57,614 nt of DNA from an uncultured Bacteroidaceae bacterium (GCA_904502185.1 CAJGDX010000003.1:1-57614), one strand, 5' to 3'; counted from the first letter of the stretch, positions 1-8,708 are shown. Notes: generated from the sequence alone by a model not told the origin. Numbers and translations are program-made.

Positions 1-13
1 ATTTCGCTATATT

Positions 14-47
14 TTGGATGAAGATGGCAAAAAAAGCAGTAACTTTG
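14..47 (+). promoter_or_regulatory. Putative promoter of uvrA
   Basis: A TAACTTTG at 40-47 fits the Bacteroidetes -7 consensus TAnnTTTG and lies 28 bases before the uvrA start. A TTTTGG at 12-17 could be the -33 element, but the spacing (about 23) is longer than the usual 19-21. The bases before it are cut by the window edge. Confidence 0.4.
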
Positions 48-75
48 CTCGGTTCACTCAGCAGCGAAAAATAGT

Positions 76-2856
76 ATGACAGAAAAAGATTGCATATTGA
101 TAAGAGGCGCACGCGTCAACAACCTGAAAAATGTGGATGTAGATATTCCGCGCGGAAAATTCGTGGTAATCACCGGACTTTCAGGGTCGGGAAAGTCATC
201 ATTGGCATTCGACACCCTCTATGCCGAAGGTCAGCGTCGCTATGTTGAATCGTTGTCGTCATACGCCCGTCAGTTCCTGGGACAGATGAACAAACCCGAA
301 TGTAACTTCATCAAAGGAATCCCCCCGGCAATTGCCATCGAGCAGAAGGTGAACAACCGCAACCCACGCTCCACAGTTGGAACCTCTACCGAAATATATG
401 AATACCTGAAGTTGCTTTACGCAAGAATAGGAAAGACATATTCGCCCGTCAGTGGCCAGCTTGTAAAAAAACACACACCAGAGGATCTTGTAACATGTAT
501 GCTCGACCACGAAGAGGGCATGCGTTTTCTGCTGCTTGCCCCCATCGTTCCACGCAGAGGACGAAAAATGGATGAGCAGTTGTCCGTATATTTACAACAG
601 GGATTTACGCGTCTGTACGTCAATGGAGAGGTGAAACGCATAGAGGAGTACACACACAAGAAGAAAGAGACCCCCTATCTGCTGATTGACCGACTGACAG
701 CGAGCTCTGCGCAAGAGGCAACAGTACGCCTGCTCGACTCTGCCGAAACGGCTTTCTACGAAGGCAATGGTGTCTGCACCATGAAGTTCCTTAACGAAGA
801 GCAGATGCACACATTCAGCATACGCTTCGAGGCCGACGGCATCGAGTTTGAAGAGCCAAGCGAACAGATGTTCTCTTTCAATTCGCCCATAGGAGCCTGC
901 CCCGACTGCGAAGGCTTCGGACGCATCGTCGGCATCGACGAGAATCTGGTAGTACCCAACAAATCGCTGAGCGTCTACGACGGAGCCGTGCTATGTTGGC
1001 GCGGAGAGAAGATGGGCGAATGGAAAAACGAGTTCTGCCGCCGCGCACCGGGCGATGATTTTCCAATCTTTGAGCCATACTACAACCTGACAGAGGAACA
1101 GCGCAACTACCTGTGGCACAAAGGCCCGTATATACCCGAATATGACTCGCACATCAGCATCGACCGTTTCTTCGACATGGTACGCGAGAATCAATACAAG
1201 ATACAATACCGCGTAATGCTCGCCCGTTACCGCGGCAAGCCCATATGCCCTACCTGCAACGGCACACGTCTGAAGAAAGAGGCAGGATACGTAAAGATTG
1301 GCGGAAGAAGCATCACCGAACTGGTGGAATTGCCCATAAGCCGTCTTAAACAATTTTTCGACACACTGCAGCTCGACGAACACGACGAAAAGATTGCCCG
1401 CCGCATACTCACAGAGATAACCAACCGCATAGATTGCCTTGCCGACGTAGGACTCAGCTATCTGACACTTAACAGATTGAGCAACACTCTGTCGGGTGGA
1501 GAGAGCCAGCGAATAAACCTTGTAACTTCGCTTGGCAGCAGCCTTGTTGGCTCGCTGTACATTCTTGACGAGCCGAGCATTGGCTTGCACAGCCGCGATA
1601 CGGAAAAACTGATAAAAGTGCTGCGACGTCTGCAACAGCTGGGCAACACAGTAGTAGTTGTCGAACACGACGAGGACATCATACGCGCTGCCGACTACAT
1701 AATAGATGTAGGTCCAAAGGCTGGGCGTTTGGGTGGAGAAATTGTCTACAGCGGCAACATTCAGGAGATAACCACCGACACTCCGGGATACACTGCGCAA
1801 TATCTGTTGGGCGAGGACAACATCCCCGTCCCTACCCACCGTCGCACCTCGAACAACCATATTATTATCAAGGGAGCCAGAGAGAACAACCTCAAAGGTA
1901 TAGATGTTGCAATCCCTCTGAATGCACTGACCGTAGTAAGCGGAGTCAGCGGTTCGGGAAAGTCGACCCTTGTCCGCGACATTCTCTACCGAACACTGCA
2001 ACGCCAATATGGCGAAGGAACAGAGACACCCGGACAATGCGATGGAATAGAAGGAGCGCTTAAACTGCTGAAAGCCGTTGAATTCATAGACCAGAACCCC
2101 AGAGGAAAGTCATCGCGTTCGAACCCCGTAACCTATCTGAAGGCATACGATGAGATACGCCATCTCTATGCCCAGCAACCCCTTGCCAAGCAGATGGGAT
2201 ATACAGCCGGATACTTCTCGTTCAATTCGGATGGAGGACGCTGCGAAGAGTGCAAGGGAGAAGGCACCATCACCGTAGAAATGCAATTCATGGCAAACAT
2301 GAAACTGCAATGCGAGTCCTGCCACGGCAAACGTTTCAAGAGCGAAACCCTTGAGGTAAAATTCCACGACAAGAATATATACGATGTGCTTGAAATGACT
2401 GTCAACGAAGCAATTGAGTTCTTCGGCAAACACAAACAGACAACCATTGTAAACCGCTTGCAACCGCTTCAGGACGTAGGGCTGGGATACATAAAACTGG
2501 GACAGTCATCATCCACATTGTCGGGCGGTGAGAACCAGCGTGTAAAACTCGCCTACTATCTGAGCCTTGCCTCCACCACTCCCACCCTGTTCATTTTCGA
2601 TGAACCCACCACAGGTCTTCACTTCCACGACATTAAGAAGTTGCTCGACTCGTTCAACCGACTTGTGGCACGCGGCCACACACTGCTCATCATCGAACAC
2701 AATCTGGACGTGATAAAATGCGCCGACCACCTGATAGACCTCGGTCCCGACGGCGGAGAAAACGGCGGACAACTGGTAGCCTGTGGAACACCCGAAGAGG
2801 TGGCAGCCAACCCCGACTCAGCAACCGGTGTTTACCTCAGAGAAAAGCTGTACTAA
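76..2856 (+). CDS. uvrA: Excinuclease ABC subunit A (UvrA)
   Basis: Damage-recognition ATPase of nucleotide excision repair, which loads UvrB at lesions in the cytoplasm. The 926 residues hold two ABC modules. Module one has Walker A GLSGSGKSS at 34-42, the signature LSGGESQR and Walker B LYILDEPS. Module two has GVSGSGKST, LSGGENQR and LFIFDEPT. Length is close to the family norm (about 940). The zinc site of module two is intact, with CEEC and CESC. In the insertion of module one the CPDC pair (C275, C278) is present, but the partner CxxC expected about 20 residues earlier is missing: that stretch reads FEADGIEFEE. The 'CPxCG' seen in many UvrA near residue 122 reads SPVSG here. Bacteroidales often carry more than one UvrA, so this may be a paralogue class and not the only repair UvrA. 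It has its own promoter and no close co-directional partner. Confidence 0.96.
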   Translation: MTEKDCILIRGARVNNLKNVDVDIPRGKFVVITGLSGSGKSSLAFDTLYAEGQRRYVESLSSYARQFLGQMNKPECNFIKGIPPAIAIEQKVNNRNPRSTVGTSTEIYEYLKLLYARIGKTYSPVSGQLVKKHTPEDLVTCMLDHEEGMRFLLLAPIVPRRGRKMDEQLSVYLQQGFTRLYVNGEVKRIEEYTHKKKETPYLLIDRLTASSAQEATVRLLDSAETAFYEGNGVCTMKFLNEEQMHTFSIRFEADGIEFEEPSEQMFSFNSPIGACPDCEGFGRIVGIDENLVVPNKSLSVYDGAVLCWRGEKMGEWKNEFCRRAPGDDFPIFEPYYNLTEEQRNYLWHKGPYIPEYDSHISIDRFFDMVRENQYKIQYRVMLARYRGKPICPTCNGTRLKKEAGYVKIGGRSITELVELPISRLKQFFDTLQLDEHDEKIARRILTEITNRIDCLADVGLSYLTLNRLSNTLSGGESQRINLVTSLGSSLVGSLYILDEPSIGLHSRDTEKLIKVLRRLQQLGNTVVVVEHDEDIIRAADYIIDVGPKAGRLGGEIVYSGNIQEITTDTPGYTAQYLLGEDNIPVPTHRRTSNNHIIIKGARENNLKGIDVAIPLNALTVVSGVSGSGKSTLVRDILYRTLQRQYGEGTETPGQCDGIEGALKLLKAVEFIDQNPRGKSSRSNPVTYLKAYDEIRHLYAQQPLAKQMGYTAGYFSFNSDGGRCEECKGEGTITVEMQFMANMKLQCESCHGKRFKSETLEVKFHDKNIYDVLEMTVNEAIEFFGKHKQTTIVNRLQPLQDVGLGYIKLGQSSSTLSGGENQRVKLAYYLSLASTTPTLFIFDEPTTGLHFHDIKKLLDSFNRLVARGHTLLIIEHNLDVIKCADHLIDLGPDGGENGGQLVACGTPEEVAANPDSATGVYLREKLY

Positions 2857-2910
2857 AAAAGCACAGATACAAATATTAACCCACCACAAACGCATTTCTG
2901 ACAAAATTGC

Positions 2911-2940
2911 TTGCCGGCACAATAAAAATAAGTAATTTTG
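2911..2940 (+). promoter_or_regulatory. Bacteroidetes-type promoter of the lptE/secG operon
   Basis: TTG at 2911-2913, a 19-base spacer and TAATTTTG at 2933-2940 match the -33/-7 pattern read by the Bacteroidetes primary sigma factor. The -7 box ends 19 bases before the first start codon, so the leader is very short. No sigma-54 -24/-12 element (GG-N10-GC) is evident here, although the first gene encodes a sigma-54 activator. Confidence 0.75.
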
Positions 2941-2959
2941 TCATGAATTTACACAGACC

Positions 2960-4192
2960 ATGGACACAGCCAAAATACAAAGCATAAAAAAACAGTTCGG
3001 CATAGTAGGCAACGACCCCGAACTGCACCGTGCCATAGACACAGCCATGCAGGTAGCAGCCACCGACCTAACGGTGCTGATAACCGGTGAGAGCGGTGTC
3101 GGAAAAGAACACTTCCCAAAAATCATACATCAGAACAGCATACGCAAACACGCAAAATATTTCGCAGTCAATTGCGGCGCAATACCCGAAGGTACCATCG
3201 ACTCCGAACTGTTCGGACACGTCAAGGGAGCCTTCACCGACGCCGTAGGCGAACGAAAAGGCTACTTCAGCGAAGCTGACGGCGGCACCATCTTCCTAGA
3301 CGAGGTGGGAGAACTGCCACTTGCCACCCAGGCCCGTCTGCTGCGAGTACTCGAAAATGGAGAATTTCTTCGTGTAGGCTCGTCAAAAGTTGAAAAGACC
3401 AACGTACGCATCGTGTGTGCGACAAACGTAAATCTTCCCGAAGCCATCAGCGAAGGACGTTTCAGAGAAGACCTCTACTACCGTCTGAATACCGTACCTA
3501 TAAACATTCCGCCACTGCGCAAACGTGGCGAGGATGTAGTAATGCTGTTCAAGAAATTCGCACTCGACTACTCCGAGAAATACTCAGTACCCAAAATACT
3601 GCTGGATGAAAGCGCACAGGCCGCACTGATGGAATATCACTGGCCGGGCAACGTCCGTCAACTAAAAAACGTTGCCGAGCATATTTCGTTGGTGGAGATG
3701 CAGCGCGAGATAAACGGAGATATCATAAAAAAATATCTGCCGATGGAGAGAAAGACAAATCTACCGGCACGCCTAAGTTCGGGTACAGGCAGCAACAAGA
3801 CATTCGAGAGCGAGAGAGAGATACTTTACAGCGTACTGTTCGACATGCGACGCGACATAACCGAACTGCGCGCGCAGGTACAGGAGCTGATGTCAGCCGG
3901 AGTACACAAAGAGGAGGTGCCACTCTACACCCCCACTCACGAGCTCACCACCCACAAGCCGCAAATGCAACCGACAACAATACACCTGTCACCAATAAGA
4001 GAAGAGGAGAGCAGCAACATTGTCGAAGGAAGCGAATACATAGAAGAAACACTGTCGCTCGACGACATGGAACGCATGGCAATATTGAAAGCATTGGAGA
4101 GACACCGCGGAAAACGTCGCGAGGCAGCAAAAGAGCTAAACATTTCGGAACGAACACTTTACAGAAAAATTAAGGAATATGGACTCGATTAA
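2960..4192 (+). CDS. Sigma-54-dependent activator without receiver domain
   Basis: AAA+ enhancer-binding protein that uses ATP to remodel sigma-54 RNA polymerase. Walker A GESGVGKE is at 43-50, the sigma-54 contact loop GAFTDA at 90-95 (canonical GAFTGA; the D variant is, from memory, common in Bacteroidetes), Walker B GTIFLDEVGEL at 109-119 and an arginine-finger region FREDLYYRLN. The last 45 residues form a Fis-type helix-turn-helix (RREAAKELNISERTLYRKI). There is no N-terminal receiver, GAF or PAS domain: the AAA+ fold starts near residue 13, so no input domain is visible. A region of about 100 residues between the AAA+ core and the HTH is low in complexity. The 3' end overlaps lptE by 14 bases, so the two are co-translated. 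Its targets cannot be read from this window. Confidence 0.92.
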   Translation: MDTAKIQSIKKQFGIVGNDPELHRAIDTAMQVAATDLTVLITGESGVGKEHFPKIIHQNSIRKHAKYFAVNCGAIPEGTIDSELFGHVKGAFTDAVGERKGYFSEADGGTIFLDEVGELPLATQARLLRVLENGEFLRVGSSKVEKTNVRIVCATNVNLPEAISEGRFREDLYYRLNTVPINIPPLRKRGEDVVMLFKKFALDYSEKYSVPKILLDESAQAALMEYHWPGNVRQLKNVAEHISLVEMQREINGDIIKKYLPMERKTNLPARLSSGTGSNKTFESEREILYSVLFDMRRDITELRAQVQELMSAGVHKEEVPLYTPTHELTTHKPQMQPTTIHLSPIREEESSNIVEGSEYIEETLSLDDMERMAILKALERHRGKRREAAKELNISERTLYRKIKEYGLD

Positions 4193-4706
4193 AATACGCA
4201 AAGCCGGAATCATCGCCACACTGATAATGACAATGGCAATAATCGCAGGATGCACAGTAAACTACAAGCTGACAGGTGCCTCCATCGACTACACCAAGGT
4301 AAAAACCATCACACTGGAGACATTCCAGAACCGTGCAGCCTACCAGTGGGGTCCTATGGCACAGATGTTCAACCAGACACTGAACGACGTCTTTGTGCAA
4401 CAGACCAAGCTCGTACAGGTGAAGAACGGTGGCGACCTGCAATTTGCCGGCGAAATAACATCATACGATCAGTTCAACAAATCAATCTCGTCTGACGGAT
4501 ACTCTTCGATGGTACAGTTGAAGTTGACAGTCAACGTACGCTTCACCAACAACACCAACCACGACGAAGATTTTGAGCGTTCATTCTCGGCAGTAAGAGA
4601 CTTCGAAGCATCGCAACCCCTTGAAAGTGTGCAAGAAGAGCTTGTGACACAGATGATTAAAGAGATTGTAGAATCTATCTTCAACGCAGCGGTAGCCAAC
4701 TGGTAG
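4179..4706 (+). CDS. lptE: LptE-family LPS-assembly lipoprotein
   Basis: Outer-membrane lipoprotein predicted to plug and help assemble the LptD translocon, which delivers LPS to the cell surface. The first 24 residues are a hydrophobic signal ending in lipobox IAGC (C25). The mature start, TVNYKLTGASIDYTKVKTI, and a mixed alpha/beta body of about 150 residues are typical of the Bacteroidetes LptE family. At 175 aa it is the normal length. It starts inside the end of the sigma-54 activator gene and is followed after 10 bases by a TPR gene and then secG, an arrangement I recall as conserved in Bacteroidales. Confidence rests on the lipobox, length and synteny more than on catalytic motifs, which the family lacks. 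Confidence 0.88.
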   Translation: MDSIKIRKAGIIATLIMTMAIIAGCTVNYKLTGASIDYTKVKTITLETFQNRAAYQWGPMAQMFNQTLNDVFVQQTKLVQVKNGGDLQFAGEITSYDQFNKSISSDGYSSMVQLKLTVNVRFTNNTNHDEDFERSFSAVRDFEASQPLESVQEELVTQMIKEIVESIFNAAVANW

Positions 4707-4716
4707 TCACACTCAC

Positions 4717-5439
4717 ATGGATATAACATACTACATATCGCACCCCGACAAGCTCGACAGAAATACTCTGTACGAGCTTCGGCTGATGGTGCGCAAATAT
4801 CCGTATTTCGACGCAGCACGCCTATTGTTGCTCAAGAACCTGTATCTGCTTCACGACATAGACTTCGGTAAAGAGATGCGCCGTGCAGCCATCTATCTGA
4901 AAAACCGTCGCGTACTGTTCGACATAATGTGCGAATACGGGACACCCGACACTAAAACAGATGCAAACAGACTGGAGGCAGAGGAACCTACCGTAGACCG
5001 TACAATGGAGCTTATCGATGCTTTTTTGGATACACTCCCCACAGAACATTTCTCTCTTGAAGCAGAGGGCGCTGCTGCCATAGACTATGTTTCGGCATAC
5101 CTCACCGACAAAGATGACGCACAGGAGACACCGAAACTACGTGGCCAGGAACTCATCGACAACTTTCTGGCAGGAGGAGAAGAGAGGTTCACACTGCAAT
5201 TGGCAGCTGAGTCACAGGCAGAAACCAAAAAGGAGGAATCGACACAGAGCGACACAAAAATCGGTGACGAAACACCCATTTTCACCGAAACACTTGCCAA
5301 TATTTACATAAAACAGGGTAAATATGACAAGGCATACGAAATTCTTAAACGATTATATTTGGATTATCCAAATAAAAACCGTTACTTTGCAGACCAAATC
5401 AGATTTTTAGAAAAAATAGTTAAACATACAAAAAAGTAG
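4717..5439 (+). CDS. TPR-containing protein between lptE and secG
   Basis: Uncharacterised 240-residue protein with no signal peptide or membrane segment, so probably cytoplasmic. The N-terminal 70 residues are helical (HPDKLDRNTLYELRLMVRKY) and resemble a degenerate TPR. The middle, about 100-180, is acidic and likely disordered. The C-terminus carries one clear TPR unit (TLANIYIKQGKYDKAYEIL, around 193-211). It lies 10 bases after lptE and 7 bases before secG, so all four genes are one transcript. The TPR suggests a protein-binding role, perhaps linked to envelope export, but nothing in the sequence proves this. Confidence 0.85.
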   Translation: MDITYYISHPDKLDRNTLYELRLMVRKYPYFDAARLLLLKNLYLLHDIDFGKEMRRAAIYLKNRRVLFDIMCEYGTPDTKTDANRLEAEEPTVDRTMELIDAFLDTLPTEHFSLEAEGAAAIDYVSAYLTDKDDAQETPKLRGQELIDNFLAGGEERFTLQLAAESQAETKKEESTQSDTKIGDETPIFTETLANIYIKQGKYDKAYEILKRLYLDYPNKNRYFADQIRFLEKIVKHTKK

Positions 5440-5446
5440 AAATAAA

Positions 5447-5791
5447 ATGTACGTACTTTCAATCATTTTGCTTGCTATCGCAGCCGTGCTGATGTGCATC
5501 ATCGTTGTTATCCAGAATTCAAAAGGCGGCGGTCTTGCATCAGGTTTTGCATCATCCAACCAGATTATGGGTGTAAAGAAAACCACAGACTTTGTTGAAA
5601 AAGCAACATGGGGCCTTGCAATATTCATGGTAGTAATGAGCATTGTAGCAGTAGCCTTTATGCCTCGTACAACAATAAGCAACGAGAGCTTGTTGCAGCA
5701 GAACGCAGTTGAGAACAGCGTTGCCAACCCCAACGTAGTTCCCGATTTCTCTGAGCCTGTACAGGAAGAGGCTCCCGCACAGGCCGAATAA
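5447..5791 (+). CDS. secG: Preprotein translocase subunit SecG
   Basis: Small inner-membrane partner of SecY and SecE in the Sec channel. Two hydrophobic segments (about 2-21 and 54-73) flank the conserved cytoplasmic loop with GGGLASGF and the KKTTDFVEKATW stretch, the SecG signature. At 114 aa it is slightly longer than Gram-negative averages because of a Pro/Gln/Ala/Glu-rich tail. It is the last gene of the operon that begins with the sigma-54 activator, and a perfect palindrome follows 18 bases after its stop. Confidence 0.95.
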   Translation: MYVLSIILLAIAAVLMCIIVVIQNSKGGGLASGFASSNQIMGVKKTTDFVEKATWGLAIFMVVMSIVAVAFMPRTTISNESLLQQNAVENSVANPNVVPDFSEPVQEEAPAQAE

Positions 5792-5808
5792 TACACAAGC
5801 AATAAGCA

Positions 5809-5856
5809 GAAATAAGTATAGAGGATATGTCGCGACATATCCTCTATACTTATTTC
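5809..5856 (+). terminator. Perfect 48-base palindrome after secG
   Basis: Two 24-base arms (5809-5832 and 5833-5856) are exact reverse complements with no spacer. As RNA it would fold into a long hairpin. No T-run follows, so it is not a textbook rho-independent terminator, but its place 18 bases after the secG stop fits an operon-end structure. Confidence 0.7.
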
Positions 5857-5987
5857 TATCTACCCCAACTGCAAACAGGGCAAAAATCAACCACCAGGAA
5901 AGCAGTAACCACAAAATTGCAAAAATAAAAATAACAGACAGAACCACTTTTTTTCATAAAACTACGTACACATCTGAACAAAAATTG

Positions 5988-5995
5988 TAATTTTG
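5988..5995 (+). promoter_or_regulatory. Putative -7 element upstream of cca
   Basis: TAATTTTG matches TAnnTTTG and lies 48 bases before the cca start. No clear TTG sits at the expected distance upstream, so only the -7 box is supported. Confidence 0.45.
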
Positions 5996-6042
5996 TACTT
6001 TAGCAAGTTGCCATGTGCAACCACTAACCAAAAGAACACCCC

Positions 6043-7479
6043 ATGTATATACCAACCAGAGAAGAGATACAAAAAATACTCGACAAACCCATATTCCATA
6101 AAATATCTGAAACAGCCGACGAACTTAATATGGAATGTTACATCGTAGGAGGTTACGTGCGCGACATATTCCTGCAACGCCCCTCGACTGACATAGACGT
6201 GGTAGTCGTAGGCAAAGGAATAGAAATGGCACGCGCCTTCAGCAAAAAACTGGGGAAAGGTGCCCACCTTGCCGTATATGCCAATTTCGGCACAGCACAA
6301 GTAAAATACCGCAATCAGGAGATTGAGTTTGTCGGTGCACGCAAAGAGTCATACAGCCACGACTCGCGCAACCCCATTGTGGAGGACGGCACCCTTGAAG
6401 ATGACCAGAACCGTCGCGACTTCACGATAAACGCAATGGCTATCTGTCTCAACAGCAACAGATTCGGAGAACTTGTCGACCCGTTCGATGGAGTCTACGA
6501 CCTTGAAGACAGAATAATACGCACGCCCCTTGAGCCGGGTATCACATTCTCGGACGACCCCCTGCGCATGATGCGATGCGTACGTTTCGCCACACAGTTG
6601 AACTTCTACATCGAGGATGAAACATTCGATGCCCTATGCGAAAACAGGGAACGCATAAAAATCATATCCCGCGAAAGAATAAACGAAGAGCTGAACAAGA
6701 TTCTGCTCTCGCGCACACCATCGAAAGGATTCATCGAGCTTGACCGCTGCGGACTGCTGCAACTTATATTTCCACAGCTGGCAGCCCTGCAAGGCGTGGA
6801 AACCAAAAACGGCAAAAGCCATAAAGAGATGTTCTACCACACATTGGAAGTACTTGACAATGTGGCGGCAAAGAGCGACAATCTGTGGTTGCGCTGGGCA
6901 GCACTGCTTCATGACATAGGCAAACCCCGCACCAAACGCTGGGATCCGATACAATTCTGGACATTCCACAACCACAACATTGTAGGAGAGAAGATGGTGC
7001 AGCAGATATTCAAAGAGTTCAAAATGCCGCAAAACGAAAAAATGCGCTACGTGGCAAAACTCGTCAACCTGCACATGCGCCCCATTGCCATTGCCGACGA
7101 CGAGGTAACAGACTCTGCCGTACGACGCCTGCTTTTCGATGCCGGCGATGACATCGACGACCTGATGTTGCTGTGCGAGGCGGACATCACCTCGAAGAAC
7201 GAAATTCGAAAGAAAAAGTTCCTCCAGAATTTCCAGATAGTACGTCAAAAGTTGAAGGATATTGAAGAGAAAGACCGCATCCGCAATTTCCAGCCACCCA
7301 TCAACGGCGAAGAGATTATGCACATTTTTGCGCTTGAACCATGCGCGCTGGTCGGACAGTTAAAAAGCGCCGTCAAAGATGCAATTCTCGACGGGATAAT
7401 ACCCAACGAACACGCCGCAGCACTCGAATTCATATTGAAAAAAGCAGCCGAGAAAGGTGTAACCCCGGTAAATCTTTAA
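6043..7479 (+). CDS. cca: CCA tRNA nucleotidyltransferase with HD domain
   Basis: Adds or repairs the 3'-CCA end of tRNAs. The class II nucleotidyltransferase head shows GGYVRD (36-41) and the catalytic DxD (D50, D52), followed by RRDFTINAMA (124-133) and the RNA-binding stretch DDPLRMMRCVRFA. The C-terminal half has an HD phosphohydrolase motif (H290, D291 in LLHDIGKP). The 478 aa length matches Bacteroidetes CCA enzymes with an HD domain. The tRNA-Arg gene nearby does not encode its own CCA, so such an enzyme is needed. It appears monocistronic, bounded by palindromes on both sides and convergent with the next gene. Confidence 0.94.
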   Translation: MYIPTREEIQKILDKPIFHKISETADELNMECYIVGGYVRDIFLQRPSTDIDVVVVGKGIEMARAFSKKLGKGAHLAVYANFGTAQVKYRNQEIEFVGARKESYSHDSRNPIVEDGTLEDDQNRRDFTINAMAICLNSNRFGELVDPFDGVYDLEDRIIRTPLEPGITFSDDPLRMMRCVRFATQLNFYIEDETFDALCENRERIKIISRERINEELNKILLSRTPSKGFIELDRCGLLQLIFPQLAALQGVETKNGKSHKEMFYHTLEVLDNVAAKSDNLWLRWAALLHDIGKPRTKRWDPIQFWTFHNHNIVGEKMVQQIFKEFKMPQNEKMRYVAKLVNLHMRPIAIADDEVTDSAVRRLLFDAGDDIDDLMLLCEADITSKNEIRKKKFLQNFQIVRQKLKDIEEKDRIRNFQPPINGEEIMHIFALEPCALVGQLKSAVKDAILDGIIPNEHAAALEFILKKAAEKGVTPVNL

Positions 7480-7486
7480 GCAATAT

Positions 7487-7533
7487 ATTCATACGACAAA
7501 AGCCCCTCGACGAGGGGCTTTTGTCGTATGAAT
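7487..7533. terminator. Bidirectional hairpin between cca and the GDPD gene
   Basis: Arms 7487-7509 and 7511-7533 are exact reverse complements around a single base. The core AGCCCCTCG/CGAGGGGCT is followed by TTTT on the plus strand and AAAA precedes it, so it can end transcription from both convergent genes. Confidence 0.85.
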
Positions 7534-7585
7534 CAATAAGTTTACAGCACCTAGTTCAGCTGCAAAACAGCTTTTAGGCACAAGA

Positions 7586-8332
7586 CTACTTGCGCTTATA
7601 CACAGCAGGAATATCCGTAGTCACTTTGTCGACACCAAGTTTATAGAAAAACTCTATATCCTCTGACTTGTTTACCGTCCAGACATTAACATCGAGCCCC
7701 AGTTTGTGAGCCTCTTTCACCCATTCGGGACGAGCACGCAAGAGAGAAGCAGAATAGTCCAACCCATAGAAGCCCTTATCTTTAAGTTCTTTTGGCGACC
7801 ACGCGTTTTTCTCATTTGCAGCAAGATATGAAACTTTCAAATCCTTATCCAAAGCAATGAGGTCGAGACAGTGGTTGCGTCCAAAAGCAATATATTCGAC
7901 ACTCTTCTGCAGGCCGAAACGTTCGACCGCTTCAACTATTTTTCTGACATCAGCCTCTTTTACCTCGATTATCAGTTTAAAGCCCTTTGGCGCAGACTGC
8001 ATAAGACGAAGAATCTCGTCAAAAGTGGGGACCGCCTCACCATTGGGCAGGCGATAGTCGGTGAGTTGTTCGAAGTTTAGTTCCGCGACAGCACGTCCGT
8101 CGTCGAGTCTTGAATTATGGAAAAGCACCAGCACCCCATCCTTTGTCTGACGGACATCACACTCGCTGCCGTACACACCGAGCGCCATCGCATTTTTCAG
8201 AGAAGAGAGAGAATTTTCGTGCGAACCCTCTGTATTCCAATATCCGCGATGAGCTATAATCCCTGAATGTTTGCTTGTCTGACACGAGAGCAGCAAGAAA
8301 CACGAAAATACAACAAGAAACAACTGTTTCAT
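7586..8332 (-). CDS. Glycerophosphodiester phosphodiesterase lipoprotein
   Basis: Hydrolyses glycerophosphodiesters to glycerol-3-phosphate and an alcohol, probably from the cell envelope. I choose the start at 8332 because it gives a clean lipoprotein signal (MKQLFLVVFSCFLLLSC, Cys17); a longer reading frame adds 13 residues. GDPD motifs are IIAHRG (H28, R29), HEN (E39, N40; usual PEN), ECDV with E57 and D59 as metal ligands, and TKDGVLVLFHN with H72, where the usual HD reads HN. At 248 aa it is the normal size for secreted GDPD proteins. It is convergent with cca and has its own promoter. Confidence 0.92.
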   Translation of the reverse strand: MKQLFLVVFSCFLLLSCQTSKHSGIIAHRGYWNTEGSHENSLSSLKNAMALGVYGSECDVRQTKDGVLVLFHNSRLDDGRAVAELNFEQLTDYRLPNGEAVPTFDEILRLMQSAPKGFKLIIEVKEADVRKIVEAVERFGLQKSVEYIAFGRNHCLDLIALDKDLKVSYLAANEKNAWSPKELKDKGFYGLDYSASLLRARPEWVKEAHKLGLDVNVWTVNKSEDIEFFYKLGVDKVTTDIPAVYKRK

Positions 8333-8347
8333 AATTCGATAAAAGGA

Positions 8348-8355
8348 CAAAATTA
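8348..8355 (-). promoter_or_regulatory. Putative -7 element of the GDPD gene
   Basis: On the minus strand this reads TAATTTTG, a match to TAnnTTTG, 15 bases before the chosen start at 8332. This supports the shorter start, since the longer reading frame would begin upstream of the promoter box. No good -33 partner is visible. Confidence 0.5.
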
Positions 8356-8417
8356 CGGCTTGCTCAGCCATAATACGATTAAAAAAACAATTAAAGAATA
8401 AAATGCGGCGAAACAGG

Positions 8418-8489
8418 TACCCTCGCTGGGAATCGAACCCAAATCTAAGGTTTAGGAAACCTCCATTCTATCCATTGAACTACAAGGGC
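8418..8489 (-). tRNA. tRNA-Arg (anticodon CCT)
   Basis: Read on the minus strand, the acceptor GCCCTTG pairs with CGAGGGT (two G-U pairs), the D-arm is GTTC/GAAT with an 8-base loop containing GG, the anticodon stem GAGGT/ACCTT closes the loop TTCCTAA with anticodon CCT, and the T-arm TTGGG/CCCAG closes the loop TTCGATT. The discriminator is A and the 3'-CCA is not encoded (CCT follows). It decodes AGG. Length is 72 bases. Confidence 0.93.
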
Positions 8490-8683
8490 AAACCTGACAA
8501 ACGAAAAGCCGCATTGTTTGCGAAACGCAAATAACTGCGCGAAGGTACAAAATCTTTTATAAAAAGTCAACACCCATATACTATTTTCAATGTTATACAC
8601 GGTAGCAGCGCAAGCGAACAACACAAACTGTTATAAACACTTAAAGTTTTAATCGCTCTATTTTCAACGTAAAATATTTGTTA

Positions 8684-8691
8684 TAACTTTG
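8684..8691 (+). promoter_or_regulatory. Putative -7 element of the secreted TPR gene
   Basis: TAACTTTG fits TAnnTTTG and ends 17 bases before the start at 8709. A TTTT around 8661-8664 is a weak -33 candidate. The rest of the 219 bases between the tRNA and this gene shows nothing else I recognise. Confidence 0.5.
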
Positions 8692-8708
8692 CAGCAATAA
8701 ATAAAGAT

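Noticed and set aside
991..2037. A 348-residue open frame on the minus strand inside uvrA
   Set aside because: It lies wholly within uvrA, is Cys/Val/Tyr rich as expected from reading a GC-biased gene backwards, and has no domain or start context.
5809..5856. Long palindrome considered as an insertion-sequence end or attachment site
   Set aside because: No transposase, target duplication or second copy in the window; its place after an operon fits a transcript-end structure better.
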